Source: Leucobacter muris (lineage in GTDB: Bacteria; Actinomycetota; Actinomycetes; Actinomycetales; Microbacteriaceae). From it: 64,000 nucleotides of DNA. Shown here one piece after another: positions 1 through 10,568 of this stretch. The translations under genes were made by a program, and so were the position numbers. How positions within the stretch are numbered: the first letter of the stretch is position 1; each line of letters begins with the position of its first letter. The stretch covers positions 3,038,001-3,102,000 of the forward strand of contig NZ_CP035037.1 in NCBI RefSeq assembly GCF_004028235.1, written 5' to 3'. The notes under the pieces are model-generated. The model searched no databases. It was not told the DNA's origin and was given only the letters and a program-made list of their open reading frames with translations.

Positions 1-3000
1 CTCGCGAACGACGAGGACGCCGACGGCCCCGCGGTCGTGGTCGACGCGCTGCCCGCCGCCTTCGCCGGCTGGCAGATCAGCGACCTCGTCGCGAGCTTCA
101 ACAATCAGCGCACCGGCGTCACCCTCGACCTGCCGGGTGTCGCGTCGGGCGATTCCCCGGCGCTCCCGGCGAGCGGCGCACTTCCGAGCAACCCGGCCGA
201 ACTGCAGATCACCGTGGGCGTCGCGCTGCCGGTGCAGGCCGGCACCGGCAACACCGGCGGAACCGGCATCCCCACCGGCGCGCAGGGAGTGCTCGAGTAC
301 ACGATCACCGTTCCGAGCGATCTCTCGCCGAACGATCCGGTGCTGCGCACCGATCTGACCAACACCGCGACGTTCACCGCGATGTCCGGCACGAGGCCGC
401 TCGAGACCTCGTCGAGCGCGATCATCGAGATCGACAACCCCGTCGTGATCGACGTGGCGCCGGCGAAGAGCTGGAGCCCCGCCGGGCAGAGCTACGAGCC
501 GGGCGCCGCCTCGACCGTCACCATCGGCGCGACGCAGGCGTCGAACGTCCCGGCCGGCGCCCTTCGGCTGCAGGATCCCGCCGACCCGGCGCTCGCACCC
601 GACGGGGCGAGCGAACTCCCCGCCGGCAACCCCTTCAACTTCGTCGACTTCGCCGGCTTCACCGCGCCCGCGGATCCCACGAGCACCCGGCCCGCCGGCG
701 CGGATGCCACCGACGTCGAGGTCTACCGCTTCACCGGCGCATCCTGGAACTGGGTGACCTGGACCGCGGGCATCCCGAACTCCGAGATCGCAGGTGTGCG
801 CACGGCCTACACCTCCACCGACGCCGCCATCGCCCCCGGCGCCTCGGTGTCGCAGGCCTTCTCGGTCACGCAGCGCGAGACGAACCGCAGCAGCGGCGCG
901 AACATCTCAACCGGCTGGACCTCGACCAACACCGTGCTCGCGACGGTGGAGGCCCCGGGTCAGCCGCCGGTCTCGAAGCCCGCGGAGGCCGACTTCGAGG
1001 TCGCCCCCGAGGCGATCTCGGTCGACGCGCAGAAGCGGTTCTTCGCGCTCCCCGACGGCACGGAGACCACCGCGCTCGCAGACGTCACCGCCGGCGAGAC
1101 GGTGGGCGTGGTGTTCCGCGCCATCAACCCCGAGGCGCCTCGGAGCACCACCCTCGACACCCTGACGATCGCCGAACCGGGCACGGGCTCCGATGCCCGC
1201 TTCCTCGGCGACGATCTCATCTTCGACGGCTTCGACAACAGCGACCTCGATGCAGTCTGGCCCAACGGCGCGACCTCGGCCGAGATCGTCTGGTTCCACG
1301 ACGGCGGCCCCACCACGGTATCCGTGGCGCAGGGCGATCCCCTCCCCGCCCCTCCGGCCGGCGAGACCATCACCGGGTTCACCATCGTCTACTCCGGGCA
1401 GATCTCGACGAACACCGCCGCAGAGGTGCGCTACCGGATCCAGACCAACTCCGACGAGAGCTTCGTCGCGCCCGGCGCGAGGACCGATCCGATGCCGAAC
1501 GTCATCGACGTGACCGGCACGAAGGCCGGCCTGCCCGACGCCACCGACGAGGCGAGCGCGACGCTCTCGCTCGTCGCGCCCCGGATCGACGTCACGATCG
1601 ACAAGCGCGTCGGCCCCGGCACCGTGCTCCCCGGTCAGAACGTCGTCGTGCAGCTCGACACCGAGGTGGCGACGGGCGGGGGCCGCACCAAGCCCACGGA
1701 GATCGTCGTCGAAGACGCCTGGGGCGGTGCCGGCACCTTCTGGGACGCCTTCGACGCGAAGCAGATCCTTCCCCCCATCAGCCGCCCGCTCAACTCGGCC
1801 GAGCCGGCGGGGCAGGCCGATCTCGAGATCTACACCCGCGACGCCGACGGCAACTGGTCGCCGACCCCGCTCGTCACCAACCCCGCCGAGGACGAGGCCT
1901 ACGACCTGCCCGCCGGCATCACCGGCGTGCGTTTCGTCTACACGAACGACAACGGCCTCTCGCAGAAGACCTACGTCAAGCCGAACCTCTCGTTCACCTC
2001 GCGCCCCACGCTCCGCAGCGACGACTCGCAGCCGACCGCGACCGACTTCCTCGCCGTCGAGCGCTATGAGAACACCGCCTCGGCGACCGGCACCGGCGAG
2101 CTCGACGACCGCGTCGTCACGGGAGCGGACACCGACGACGAGACCGTCGGCATCCGCGGCTCCCGCGACAACGGGCCGGAACCCGGCACGGGCATGTGGG
2201 CGGCCAAGGCCTGGGCCGACGATGTGCTCACCTCGCAGTCGGGCGCCCGCACCTCGACCACGCAGCGCTGGGCCTCGACCGAGCCCGGCTACACGACGGT
2301 CGAGCTGCAGGATCCTCAGAACCCCACCGCGAGCGGCGAAGGCACCGTGTTCGAGGCGTTCAACCTCACCCACGTGCGCCCGATCCGCACCGGCGGATCG
2401 GCGGGAGACGGCACGGTCGACCCCCGCCTCGTCTGGGACGTCGTCACCGACGTGCAGCTCTTCGACGGCACCGCCTGGACGAGCGTGACCCCGGTGCCGG
2501 GCGGCAGCTGGATGGACGCGAACGGCTTCAAGGGGTACACCCTCACCCCGGCGCAGCAGCTCAGCACCCTCGGGGTGCGCCTCGTGCTCGCCGAGAACAC
2601 CGCAGCGCGTGAGGCCGCCAGCCAGGCCGGCGACCTCACGGCCCCCGCAGTCGGCACCGGCGTCTCCGCCTCCGCAGACATCCGCGCCTTCCGCCTCGAC
2701 TGGCAGCTGCGCGAGCGCGCACGCACCGCCGACAGCTCGGTGAAGTGGGTGAAGGAGCACGACACGGCCTTCAACTGCGTCGACGCCGCCGACGGCTGCA
2801 TCGAGAACGTCTTCACCGCCACGGGTATCCGCAGCGATACGACGTCGGACTCCTACACCGCTTCCGACACCATCCAGGTGCTCGACGGCAAGACGAACGT
2901 CGACCTCGTGAAGCAGGTGCAGCCCATCGACGCCGCGAGCGGCGCCCCCCACCGGCGCACCGACGGCGAGCATCGGCATGACCGTGCCGAACCCGGGCGA

Positions 3001-6000
3001 GCTCGACCCGAGCGACTACCCGCGTGCGCGGTACACGCTCACCGCGTCGAACGCCTCGACCTCCGAGCCCGGCGCGAAGGGCGCGATGCAGCTCGCGAAG
3101 ATCCGCATCACGGACACCCAGAAGCCGAACAGCCCCGCCGCCATCGACGAGAGCCAGTTCACCGGCCGCGACTACGCGGCGGAGGTCGCCGGCCCGAAGA
3201 ACCACTTCGACACCTTCACCCTCACGGGAGTGAGCTTCGGCACCCTGCCCGCGTACATCGACACCGCCCAGAGCGAGGTCGAGGTCTGGGTCTACGACGG
3301 CACGCCGGCCGGCGTGCAGGAGGTGTTCACACTTGACCAGGTGCTCAGCGGAGACCCGGCGTTCACGGCGCTGCTCCCCGATGTGATCGGCATCGCGACC
3401 ACGTTCTCCGGAACCGATCCCGAGCAGAACGGCAACCGCATCCCCGCGGGCGCCGAACTGGTCATGCACCTCGACATGCAGCTCCGCGAGGACTCCCGCC
3501 TCACCGGCGATCCGATCGAGGGCGGCGACCTCGTGTCGGTCGTCACCGTGCCGAACCTCGCGGTCGCCCGCGGCTGGGATGCCGTGGTCGCCCCCGAGAC
3601 GCAGCCGAGCGACACCGCGCAAGCCGCCGTCGATCTCCGAGAAGCCGCCGTGCAGGTGGGCCTTCGGAAGACCGTCTCCGTGCAGCACGGCGCGTCCAGC
3701 AGCGGCACGATCATCGAGACCTCGCCGTCGGATCCCGTGCAGGTCGCGCTCACCGCGAACTCGAACGGGTCCACCGCGCCGCTGAACACGCTGCGCATCG
3801 AGGACGACACCGAGTCCTTCTGGAAGCGCTTCGAGTTCGTATCGTTCGGTGCGCTCACCGCGCCGAAGGATGCCGACACCGCGGGACTGCAGGTGCAGGT
3901 CGGGGGCACCTGGGTGCCGTTCGACGTCTTCACCGGCGACCCGGGCTCGATCACCGGCGTCGCGGTCGACTTCTCGCGGGCGGCCGGCAACGGCCTCTTC
4001 CCGCAGGGGGCGAGCTCGTGGAACGCCTCGTGGGGCACCGCCGTGCTGCCCTTCACCGTGCGCCTGCGCGCGGACGCCGAGGTCGACTGGTCGGGCGACC
4101 TCGAGCAGAACACCGCGATCGTCGTGGCGGACAACCGCGAATACGGCAGCGCAAACGACGACGCCGATGCGGAGGTGACGTTCGGCCCCGGCACCCACTC
4201 GCTGCGGGTCAGCAAGCGCGCCCCGAACGACACCGGCACCCACCAGGTGGAGCCGCTCGTGAACATGCCCTGGCAGCTCGTCTTCACGAATACCGGCACG
4301 GGCTACCTGCCGATAACGAGCGTCACCGACGCGCTCCCCTCCACGCTCGAGTGGGACGGCGAGCAGCCGACCTTCACGAGCGCGCCCGGTGCGAGCGGCA
4401 AGGCGGGGCTGAGCTCCGACCCCGCCGATGTCACCATCTCGCGTTCGGATGACGGCGATTCGCTGGTGTTCACCTGGCCCGCGGGTTCCCGCATGGAGCC
4501 CGGCGAGACGATGACCATCGGCCTCGGGCTGGCCCTTCAGCCCGTGCCCACGGGCACGCAGGCGCAGAACACCGTCACCGTCGAGACCGGCGTGCCGCTC
4601 GCGGTGTGCCAGCAGCCGAACGACTTCGGGCAGCAACCGCCCGCGCCGGTCGAGGCCTACCGCTGCTCGAACACGAACTTCGTGCAGCCGCGTGCGGGGA
4701 CCGTCGTCGGCGCGGCCAAGACCGTGAACGGCGAGCATCTCGACACGCTCGGCGAGAACCTCGTGAACGGCGCGCTCGACGTGCGCACCGGCGACGAGTG
4801 CCTGCCGACCAGCTACCGCCCCGTCGGATCCGGCTACACGCGCAATCCCTGCGCGTCGTACACCGCCGTGGGGGCGACCGACACCTGGAAGCTGCAGCAC
4901 TTCAACACCGGCACGAACCCGCTCTCGCACATGACGATCGTCGACATGATGCCGACCGTCGGCGACAAGATGCTCGCTGGAGGGGCCGCTCGCGGGTCGA
5001 CATTCCGTCCCGTGCTCGTCGGTGAGGATCTCGCCGATGTGTTCCGCTTCTCCGGTCTGCCGGCCGGCGCCACGACCACTGTCGAGGTGACGTCGAACCC
5101 CGCGGCGTGCGTCGGCGACGTGCCGGGCGCATCTCTCTGGGTGTCCGACCCGACCTGCTCGGACACCGCGACGAATCCGGCGAACGTGTGGACGCCTCTC
5201 GAGGCGTACACCGGCGCTGTCGCAGACATCGCGGGGATCCGCGTCGACATCGACATGGCCGCGTCGCCGCTCGCACCGGCGGGCGAGGTCACCATCGAGT
5301 TCGAGACGGTGAACCGCGTGGTCGATGCCTCGGCACAGGGCCTCCGCGCGGCGCTCGATCAGTACGCGACGCCGCAGTTCGCCTGGAACCAGAACGGTGT
5401 CATCGCCTGGGACACCTCGGGCAACCGGGTGAACCTGCCGTCGACGCCGCAGCGTGCGGGCGTCACGGTGAAGACCGCACCGCTCGTCATCTCGAAGGAG
5501 GTCGCCGGACCCGGCGCCGCGAACGCGCCCGAGGAGTTCCCCGTCGCGCTCTCGTGCACCGTTCCGAGCGGGGTGGCCGATCCCGCGCGGGTCGCGCTCG
5601 ACCTCGGCGACTCGGCGACGGTGATGGTGCCGAAGAACGGTTCGGCCACCGTGCCCGGCCTGCCCATCGGCACCGATTGCACGGCGTCCGAAGCCGGCGC
5701 CCTCGGCGCGCACGGCGAGACCGGGCGCTCGATCGAGGCCGGTCCGGGGGTCTCCCCGGCGACCGACGGGCTGAGCGCGGAGGTCCGCATCCGCGAGCAG
5801 GCCGACGGCGAGACGCACCTCCGATTCGGCAACACGTACACGCTCGGCGGCATCGTCGTGGAGAAGTCGGTGCTCAGCGCCGACGAGCACCCCGTCGGAG
5901 ACGACCGCCGCTCGGCAGAGTACTCCTTCGAGCTCGTCTGCGAGGCCAACGGGCTGGACGAGCCGATCACCAAGCGGTTCGCCCTGCGCGCGGGCGAACG

Positions 6001-6346
6001 GCACGCCGAGTCCGAGCTCCCCGAGGGTGCGCGCTGCACGCTCACCGAGACCGGTGACGGCGGCGCGAAGTCGAGCTCCATCACCGTGTCGGGCGAGGAG
6101 ACCGCCGGCACGAATCGCGAGGGGATCGTCGTCGCAGCCGGCGGCACGACCGCGCTCGTCTCGAACGTGTTCGACGGGGTGCCCCCGGTGAGCCCGACCG
6201 AGGACCCGGCCCAGCGCCCGGACGACGCCCTCTCGACCACGGGCGCCGATCTCGGGGCGCTCGTCGCCGCCGTCGTCGCGCTCCTCGCGGCGGGCGCCGC
6301 GGGGAGCGTGCTCGCCGGGCGACGCCGGAAGCAGGCCGACGTCTGA
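1..6346 (+). pseudogene. Giant cell-wall-anchored repeat protein, 5' end outside window, one frameshift
   Basis: The frame is open from base 1, so the gene starts upstream. Frame 1 runs to about 2943 and frame 2 continues from there to the stop at 6344-6346. Removing one C from the six-C run at 2944-2949 joins them into about 2,114 continuous residues. The protein is a chain of beta-sandwich-like modules, most opening with a K-x-V type strand (DUF11-like). Near the C terminus are two DUF5979-like modules (about 5,480-5,850 and 5,860-6,170) ending in FGNTY and SNVF, where an Asn could pair with the module's Lys in an isopeptide bond (inference). The end is a sorting signal: LSTTG at 6230, a hydrophobic stretch, then RRRK. 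It is probably an extended sortase-anchored surface or fimbria-like protein. The frameshift may be real, phase-variable or a sequencing error; I favour error. Confidence 0.75.
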
Positions 6347-6359
6347 TCCGATCCGTCGA

Positions 6360-6407
6360 GACGCCGCAGCGGCGGTCGCCCTCCGGGGCGGCCGCCGCTG
6401 CGGCGTC
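6360..6407. terminator. Strong bidirectional hairpin terminator
   Basis: A 16-bp perfect inverted repeat (6360-6375 with 6392-6407) has a GC-rich 16-base loop. It lies between the surface-protein stop and the end of the convergent thiamine-binding-type gene. There is no T-tract, as is common in high-GC actinobacteria. Confidence 0.7.
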
Positions 6408-6451
6408 TGAGCCCCGCGCGCGCTGCACAGCGCGCTGCCGGAGCCGAAGGC

Positions 6452-6763
6452 CTACTCCCCCGAGCGCTCGATCGCGCGCTCGAGCCGTTCGAGCTTCGCG
6501 TCGAGCTCGCCCTCGAAGCCGGGCCTGATGTCGGCCTTGATCACGAGCGACACCCGCGAGCCGAAGGGCAGCACGGCCTCAGTGGCGCGTTTGACCACGT
6601 CGAAGACCTCGTCCCACTCCCCCTCGACCTCGGTGAACATGCTGCTGGTGCGGTGCGGCAGCCCGGAGGCGCGCACCACCTTCACGGCCTCGGCGACGGC
6701 GTCGGACACCGAGGCGCCGGCCTGGCCGGTGCCGCTCGGGGCGACGGAGAATGCGACGATCAT
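6452..6763 (-). CDS. MTH1187/YkoF-type thiamine-binding family protein (DUF77)
   Basis: This 103-residue cytosolic protein has the compact ferredoxin-like fold pattern of the MTH1187 family. It opens with MIVAFSVAPSGTG, has the conserved HRTSSMFTEVEGEW segment, and ends in a charged helix. Members bind thiamine-like ligands or are of unknown role, and the exact job here is not shown. GGAAGG lies just upstream of the ATG. It is a single gene facing the surface-protein terminator. Confidence 0.75.
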   Translation of the reverse strand: MIVAFSVAPSGTGQAGASVSDAVAEAVKVVRASGLPHRTSSMFTEVEGEWDEVFDVVKRATEAVLPFGSRVSLVIKADIRPGFEGELDAKLERLERAIERSGE

Positions 6764-6827
6764 GTGCTTGCCTTCCTGCAGTGACGAGCGGGCCGTTCGG
6801 CCCTCATCCGAGTATCGCAGGAGCCCC

Positions 6828-8342
6828 TCACCGCTCGACCGGCAGCCGCACGCCGCCGGTGCGGGCCGGGCGCGGCGCGAAGAGCAGGGCGATGAGCGCG
6901 CCGATCACGATCACGCCCATCGGCATGAGGATCGACTCGCCCATGGCCGCGGCGAAACCGTCGTGCAGCGCCGCCGGGAGCGCGCCGGATCCCCCGCCGC
7001 CCTCAGTACCCGCGCCGCCGGCCGCATCGGCGACCTCAGGCCCCAGCTTGGCAGCGATCCGCGATCCCATGAACGCCGCCATCGCGGCCGATCCGAGCAC
7101 CGCGCCCACCTGACGGCTGGTGTTGTAGACGCCGGAACCGGCGCCGGCGAGCTGCTGCGAGAGCCCGAACGTGGTGATCGACGCCAACGGGCCCCACATG
7201 AAGGCGTTGCCGAAGCCGAGCACGGCGCTCGGGATCAGCAGCAGCCAGATCGGCGTCTCGGGTCGGGCCATGAAGAAGTAGCACGCGAGACCTACCGCGA
7301 CGAGCAGCAGGCCGAGCACGGGCAGGAGACGCGGGTCGCGGCGGTCGATGAGCCGCCCCACCGGGCGCGCCAGCACGATCGAGAGCACCGCCATCGGCAC
7401 CATCATGAGGGCGGACTGCGTGGGCGTGAGCCCCTGCACGAGCTGCAGGTAGAGCATCAGCGGCAGCGACATGCCCGTGACCGAGAAGCCGACCGTCACG
7501 ATGACCGCCGAACCGACCGAGAAGTTGCGGTCGCGGAAGATCTCGAGCGGGATCAGCGGCTCGCCGCGCTGCCGCCACTGCCACAGCACGAACAGCGCCA
7601 GCACCACCGCACCCGCGATGATGAGGCTCCAGACCGTGACGGGCCCCCAGATCACACCCCAGTCGAAGCTCTCGCCCTCCTGAATGCCGAAGACGAGCAG
7701 GAACATGCCGAGCGCGCTCAGCAGCACCCCCAGCCAGTCGAAGCGGTGCGCGTTGGTGGGCAGCACCGGCACGAAGCGCATGGCGAGCACGAACGCGATC
7801 ACGCCGACGGGCACGTTGATGAAGAAGATCCACTCCCAGCCCCAGGCGTCGACGAGGAATCCGCCGAGGATCGGGCCGACGAGCGTCGCCGCGCCCGCGG
7901 TGACGCCCCACACGGCCATCGCGGCGCCGCGCTCGCGCGGCGGGAAGATGCGGGTGATCACCGCCATCGTCTGCGGCGTCATGAGCGAGGCGCCGAGGCC
8001 CTGGAAGACGCGGGCGGCGATGAGGGTCTCGACGCCGTCGGCCAGCCCGCAGGCGAGCGAGGAGAGCGTGAACACGGTGAGCCCGACGAGGTAGACGCGG
8101 CGCGGGCCGAAGCGGTCGCCGAGGCGGCCCGTGATGAGCAGCGGCACCGCGTAGGCGAGCAGGTAGGCGCTGGTGGCCCACAGCGTCGCGACCATGGTGG
8201 TGTCGAGACCGCGCATGATCGACGGGTTGGCCACCGACACGATCGTCGTGTCGACGAGGATCATGAAGAAGCCGAGCACGAGCGACCACAGGGCCGGCCA
8301 CGGCCTGATCTCGGGAGTGTTCGAGGGCTGAGCGCTGTTCAC
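6828..8342 (-). CDS. DHA2-family (EmrB/QacA-type) drug:H+ antiporter
   Basis: This 504-residue integral membrane protein has about 14 hydrophobic segments. It carries the DHA2 signature GPILGGFLVDAWGWEWIFFI in TM5 and the cytoplasmic-loop motif GRLGDRFGPRRVY between TM2 and TM3. The family exports hydrophobic drugs or cations with proton exchange, but the substrate cannot be read from sequence. The start is GTG at 8342: a TAGGCT -10-like hexamer ends exactly six bases upstream on the minus strand, implying a leaderless mRNA. It is divergent from the aldo/keto reductase, sharing a 93-bp intergenic region. No local regulator gene is seen. Confidence 0.88.
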   Translation of the reverse strand: MNSAQPSNTPEIRPWPALWSLVLGFFMILVDTTIVSVANPSIMRGLDTTMVATLWATSAYLLAYAVPLLITGRLGDRFGPRRVYLVGLTVFTLSSLACGLADGVETLIAARVFQGLGASLMTPQTMAVITRIFPPRERGAAMAVWGVTAGAATLVGPILGGFLVDAWGWEWIFFINVPVGVIAFVLAMRFVPVLPTNAHRFDWLGVLLSALGMFLLVFGIQEGESFDWGVIWGPVTVWSLIIAGAVVLALFVLWQWRQRGEPLIPLEIFRDRNFSVGSAVIVTVGFSVTGMSLPLMLYLQLVQGLTPTQSALMMVPMAVLSIVLARPVGRLIDRRDPRLLPVLGLLLVAVGLACYFFMARPETPIWLLLIPSAVLGFGNAFMWGPLASITTFGLSQQLAGAGSGVYNTSRQVGAVLGSAAMAAFMGSRIAAKLGPEVADAAGGAGTEGGGGSGALPAALHDGFAAAMGESILMPMGVIVIGALIALLFAPRPARTGGVRLPVER

Positions 8343-8348
8343 CCGGCA

Positions 8349-8354
8349 AGCCTA
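8349..8354 (-). promoter_or_regulatory. -10 element (TAGGCT) of leaderless DHA2 exporter mRNA
   Basis: TAGGCT fits TANNNT and is separated from the GTG start by six bases, placing the transcription start on the start codon. No convincing -35 box is seen. Confidence 0.45.
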
Positions 8355-8423
8355 CTCCCGCCCTCCGACACGCACGCGGGGCGCGCCTCGGAGGGCGGGG
8401 TGGGCAGGGCGGCCCCCGTTCGG

Positions 8424-8429
8424 TAGCGT
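8424..8429 (+). promoter_or_regulatory. -10 element (TAGCGT) of leaderless aldo/keto reductase mRNA
   Basis: TAGCGT is followed by six bases and then the ATG at 8436. There is no room for a ribosome-binding site, so a leaderless transcript is likely. Confidence 0.45.
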
Positions 8430-8435
8430 CGAGGC

Positions 8436-9287
8436 ATGACTGCAGCAGGCGCGCCCCTTCCCGCCCCCCGGATCCCGATCGCCCCGGGCGTCGAGATGCC
8501 CCAGCTCGGCTACGGGCTCTACAAGGTGCCGGCCGACGACGCCGAGCGGCTGGTGGGGCTCGCGATCGACGCCGGCTACCGCCACCTCGACGGGGCGGCG
8601 TTCTACGGCAACGAGCCGGGGGTGGGGCGCGGGATCCGCAACGCCCTCGAGGCCGGCCTGAACCGCGACGAGCTGTTCGTCACCAGCAAGGTCTGGAACA
8701 CCGAGCAGGGCTACGATCGCACCCTGCGCTCCTTCGACCGCACCGTCGACGAGCTCGGCCTCGAGCAGCTCGACCTCTTCCTCATCCACTGGCCCTGCCC
8801 GGCACGCGGCCTGTTCGTGGAGACCTACCGGGCGCTCGAGCGGCTGCGCTCGGAGGGCCGCGTGCGCGCCATCGGGGTGAGCAACTTCCAGATCGCGCAC
8901 CTGCGGCAGCTGCTCGACGGCGCCGAGACGGTGCCCGCGGTCAACCAGGTCGAGCTGCACCCGTGGCTGCAGCAGCGCGAGCTGCGCGAGTTCCACACCG
9001 AGCACGGCATCACCACGGAGGCCTGGTCGCCGCTCGCCCGCGGCCGGCTGCTCGACGACCCGGTGCTCGCCGGGCTCGCGCGCGACGCCGGCGTCTCGGT
9101 CGCGCGACTCGTGATCCGCTGGCACCTGCAGACGGGCGGCGTCGTGATCCCCAAGGCCAGCAGCGCGTCGCGCATCGCCGAGAACGGCGACGTGTTCGAC
9201 TTCGAACTCGACGCGTCGACGATGGCCGCGATCGCCGAGCTGGATCGCGGCTTCCGCAGCGGCTCGCACCCCGACGAGGTGAACTGA
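8436..9287 (+). CDS. Aldo/keto reductase (AKR, 2,5-diketogluconate reductase-like)
   Basis: This 283-residue NADPH-dependent TIM-barrel oxidoreductase is of normal family length. The AKR tetrad is visible: Asp in DAGYRHLDGA, Tyr in FYGNE, Lys in VTSKVW and His in FLIHWP. The C-terminal cofactor motif VIPKASS is present. It probably reduces a small aldehyde or ketone, with the natural substrate unknown. It stands alone, divergent from the DHA2 exporter, and its end abuts a 64-bp palindromic element. Confidence 0.88.
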   Translation: MTAAGAPLPAPRIPIAPGVEMPQLGYGLYKVPADDAERLVGLAIDAGYRHLDGAAFYGNEPGVGRGIRNALEAGLNRDELFVTSKVWNTEQGYDRTLRSFDRTVDELGLEQLDLFLIHWPCPARGLFVETYRALERLRSEGRVRAIGVSNFQIAHLRQLLDGAETVPAVNQVELHPWLQQRELREFHTEHGITTEAWSPLARGRLLDDPVLAGLARDAGVSVARLVIRWHLQTGGVVIPKASSASRIAENGDVFDFELDASTMAAIAELDRGFRSGSHPDEVN

Positions 9288-9342
9288 GGGCGGAGGCCCC
9301 GCCCGGACCGGCCCCGTACCCCGCCCGTGCCCCGCCCATGAA

Positions 9343-9406
9343 TATGGGATCCGCCGAAGATATGGGATTCGAACTCGAATCGGTCATATCCTCGGCAGAT
9401 CCCATA
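9343..9406. repeat. Double-palindrome repeat element, copy 1
   Basis: The outer arms TATGGGATCCGCCG (9343-9356) and CGGCAGATCCCATA (9393-9406) pair with one G-T. The inner arms form a second stem around GATTCGA/TCGAATC. The element lies between two convergent genes. Copy 2 at 40826-40893 has nearly the same outer arms but a different inner stem. It is not a tRNA and not a simple terminator; a REP/MITE-like element is likely. Confidence 0.7.
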
Positions 9407-9440
9407 CGGATCGCCGCCCTGTCCGTCGCGGCAGCAGGAA

Positions 9441-10568
9441 CTACCCCTTGATCGCCTCGCTCAGCTTCACCTTCGCGCCCGTGCGCAGAATCGAGTTGCT
9501 GTAGATGCGCGCACCGATCCACAGCACGATCGCGATCGAGACGGCCAGCACGCCGAGCGAGAGCAGCGGCTCCCACCACTCCGCGGTGCCGAGGTAGAGG
9601 CGCATCGGCATGCCGATCGGAGCCGAGAACGGCACATAGCTCATGATCGCGAGCGCCTGGGGGTTGTCGTTGAAGAAGATGATCGCGAAGTAGGGCAGCA
9701 TCACGAGCCACATCACCGGGCTCACGGCGGAGGCCACGTCCTCCTGCCGCGACACGAGCGTCGCCAGGGCCGCGTACATCGTGGCGAGCAGCACGAAGCC
9801 GAAGGCGAAGAGGATGCCGAACCAGATGAGCGAGGTGCCGAGCTCGCCGAGCAGCAGATCCTGCCCCGTCGCCAGCATGCCGATCGACGCCATCGCCACG
9901 ATCGCGACGACCTGCGCGAGCGCCAGGATGCTGTTGCCGAGGATCTTGCCCGCGAGCATGGTGCGAGCCGAGACGGTGGCGAGCAGGATCTCGACGATGC
10001 GGGTCTGCTTCTCCTCGACCACGCTCTGCGCGATCGTGGTGCCGAAGGTGATCGCGCTCATCATGAACACGACGCCGAAGGCGATGGCGATGATGTAGGC
10101 GAGCGCCGGGTTGTCGGTCGTGGGCGCCAGCAGCTCGACCGACGGCGACGCCGAGAGCGCGCCCATCACGTCGCTCGGCGGGCTGTCCTTCGCGAGCACC
10201 GTCAGATCGACCGCGGTGTCGCCGCCCGGCACGACCGCCGCGGCGACCTCGCCGTCGAGCACGAGCTGCTCGGCGGCGGCGCGATCCTGCGCCTCCGTCA
10301 CCTCGAAGCCCTCGCCGTCGAGCGGCTGCAGCACCGTCGATGCCTCGCCGACCGCGGCGACCTTCGTCGGGCCGCCGAGGCCGCCCGAGTTCGCCATGAA
10401 CCCGCTGAACAGCACGCCGGCGAGCACGAAGAGCAGCAGTACGCCGCTCGACACGAGGAAGGCCTTGCTGCGCAGCTTCGTGGTGATCTCGCGCTCGGCG
10501 ACGAGCCAGGCGCCCTGCGCGCCGCTCACGGGGCGGGCGCCGCTGCGGGAATGCGTCTGCGTGGTCAT
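9441..10568 (-). CDS. ABC-2 type exporter permease (NatB-like)
   Basis: This 375-residue membrane protein has one N-terminal TM segment (about 38-60), a roughly 100-residue extracytoplasmic domain, then five to six TM segments. That is the usual NatB/ABC-2 layout (family Na+ or peptide/antibiotic exporters). The conserved EEKQTRIVEILLATVS motif at the start of the membrane block is present. Its ATG overlaps the stop of the ATPase gene by four bases (ATGA, 10565-10568), so the two are translationally coupled. The exported substrate is unknown. Confidence 0.85.
   Translation of the reverse strand: MTTQTHSRSGARPVSGAQGAWLVAEREITTKLRSKAFLVSSGVLLLFVLAGVLFSGFMANSGGLGGPTKVAAVGEASTVLQPLDGEGFEVTEAQDRAAAEQLVLDGEVAAAVVPGGDTAVDLTVLAKDSPPSDVMGALSASPSVELLAPTTDNPALAYIIAIAFGVVFMMSAITFGTTIAQSVVEEKQTRIVEILLATVSARTMLAGKILGNSILALAQVVAIVAMASIGMLATGQDLLLGELGTSLIWFGILFAFGFVLLATMYAALATLVSRQEDVASAVSPVMWLVMLPYFAIIFFNDNPQALAIMSYVPFSAPIGMPMRLYLGTAEWWEPLLSLGVLAVSIAIVLWIGARIYSNSILRTGAKVKLSEAIKG

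Noticed and set aside
2944..2949. Programmed ribosomal frameshift in the surface protein
   Set aside because: No slippery heptamer plus pseudoknot pattern recognised, and a similar one-base C/G-run indel occurs in an ABC ATPase where none is expected.
2813..6004. 1,063-residue open frame on the minus strand
   Set aside because: Arg/Gly/Ala/His-rich low-complexity translation antisense to the surface protein; a typical high-GC shadow frame. No domains and no ribosome site.
9343..9406. tRNA or CRISPR repeat
   Set aside because: There is a GATTCGAA-like core but no cloverleaf, acceptor stem or anticodon; only isolated copies without spacers.
9301..9451. Short open frames across the palindromic element (peptides with MGSAEDM and ISSADPI)
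   Set aside because: They are translations of the repeat itself; no ribosome site or conserved length.
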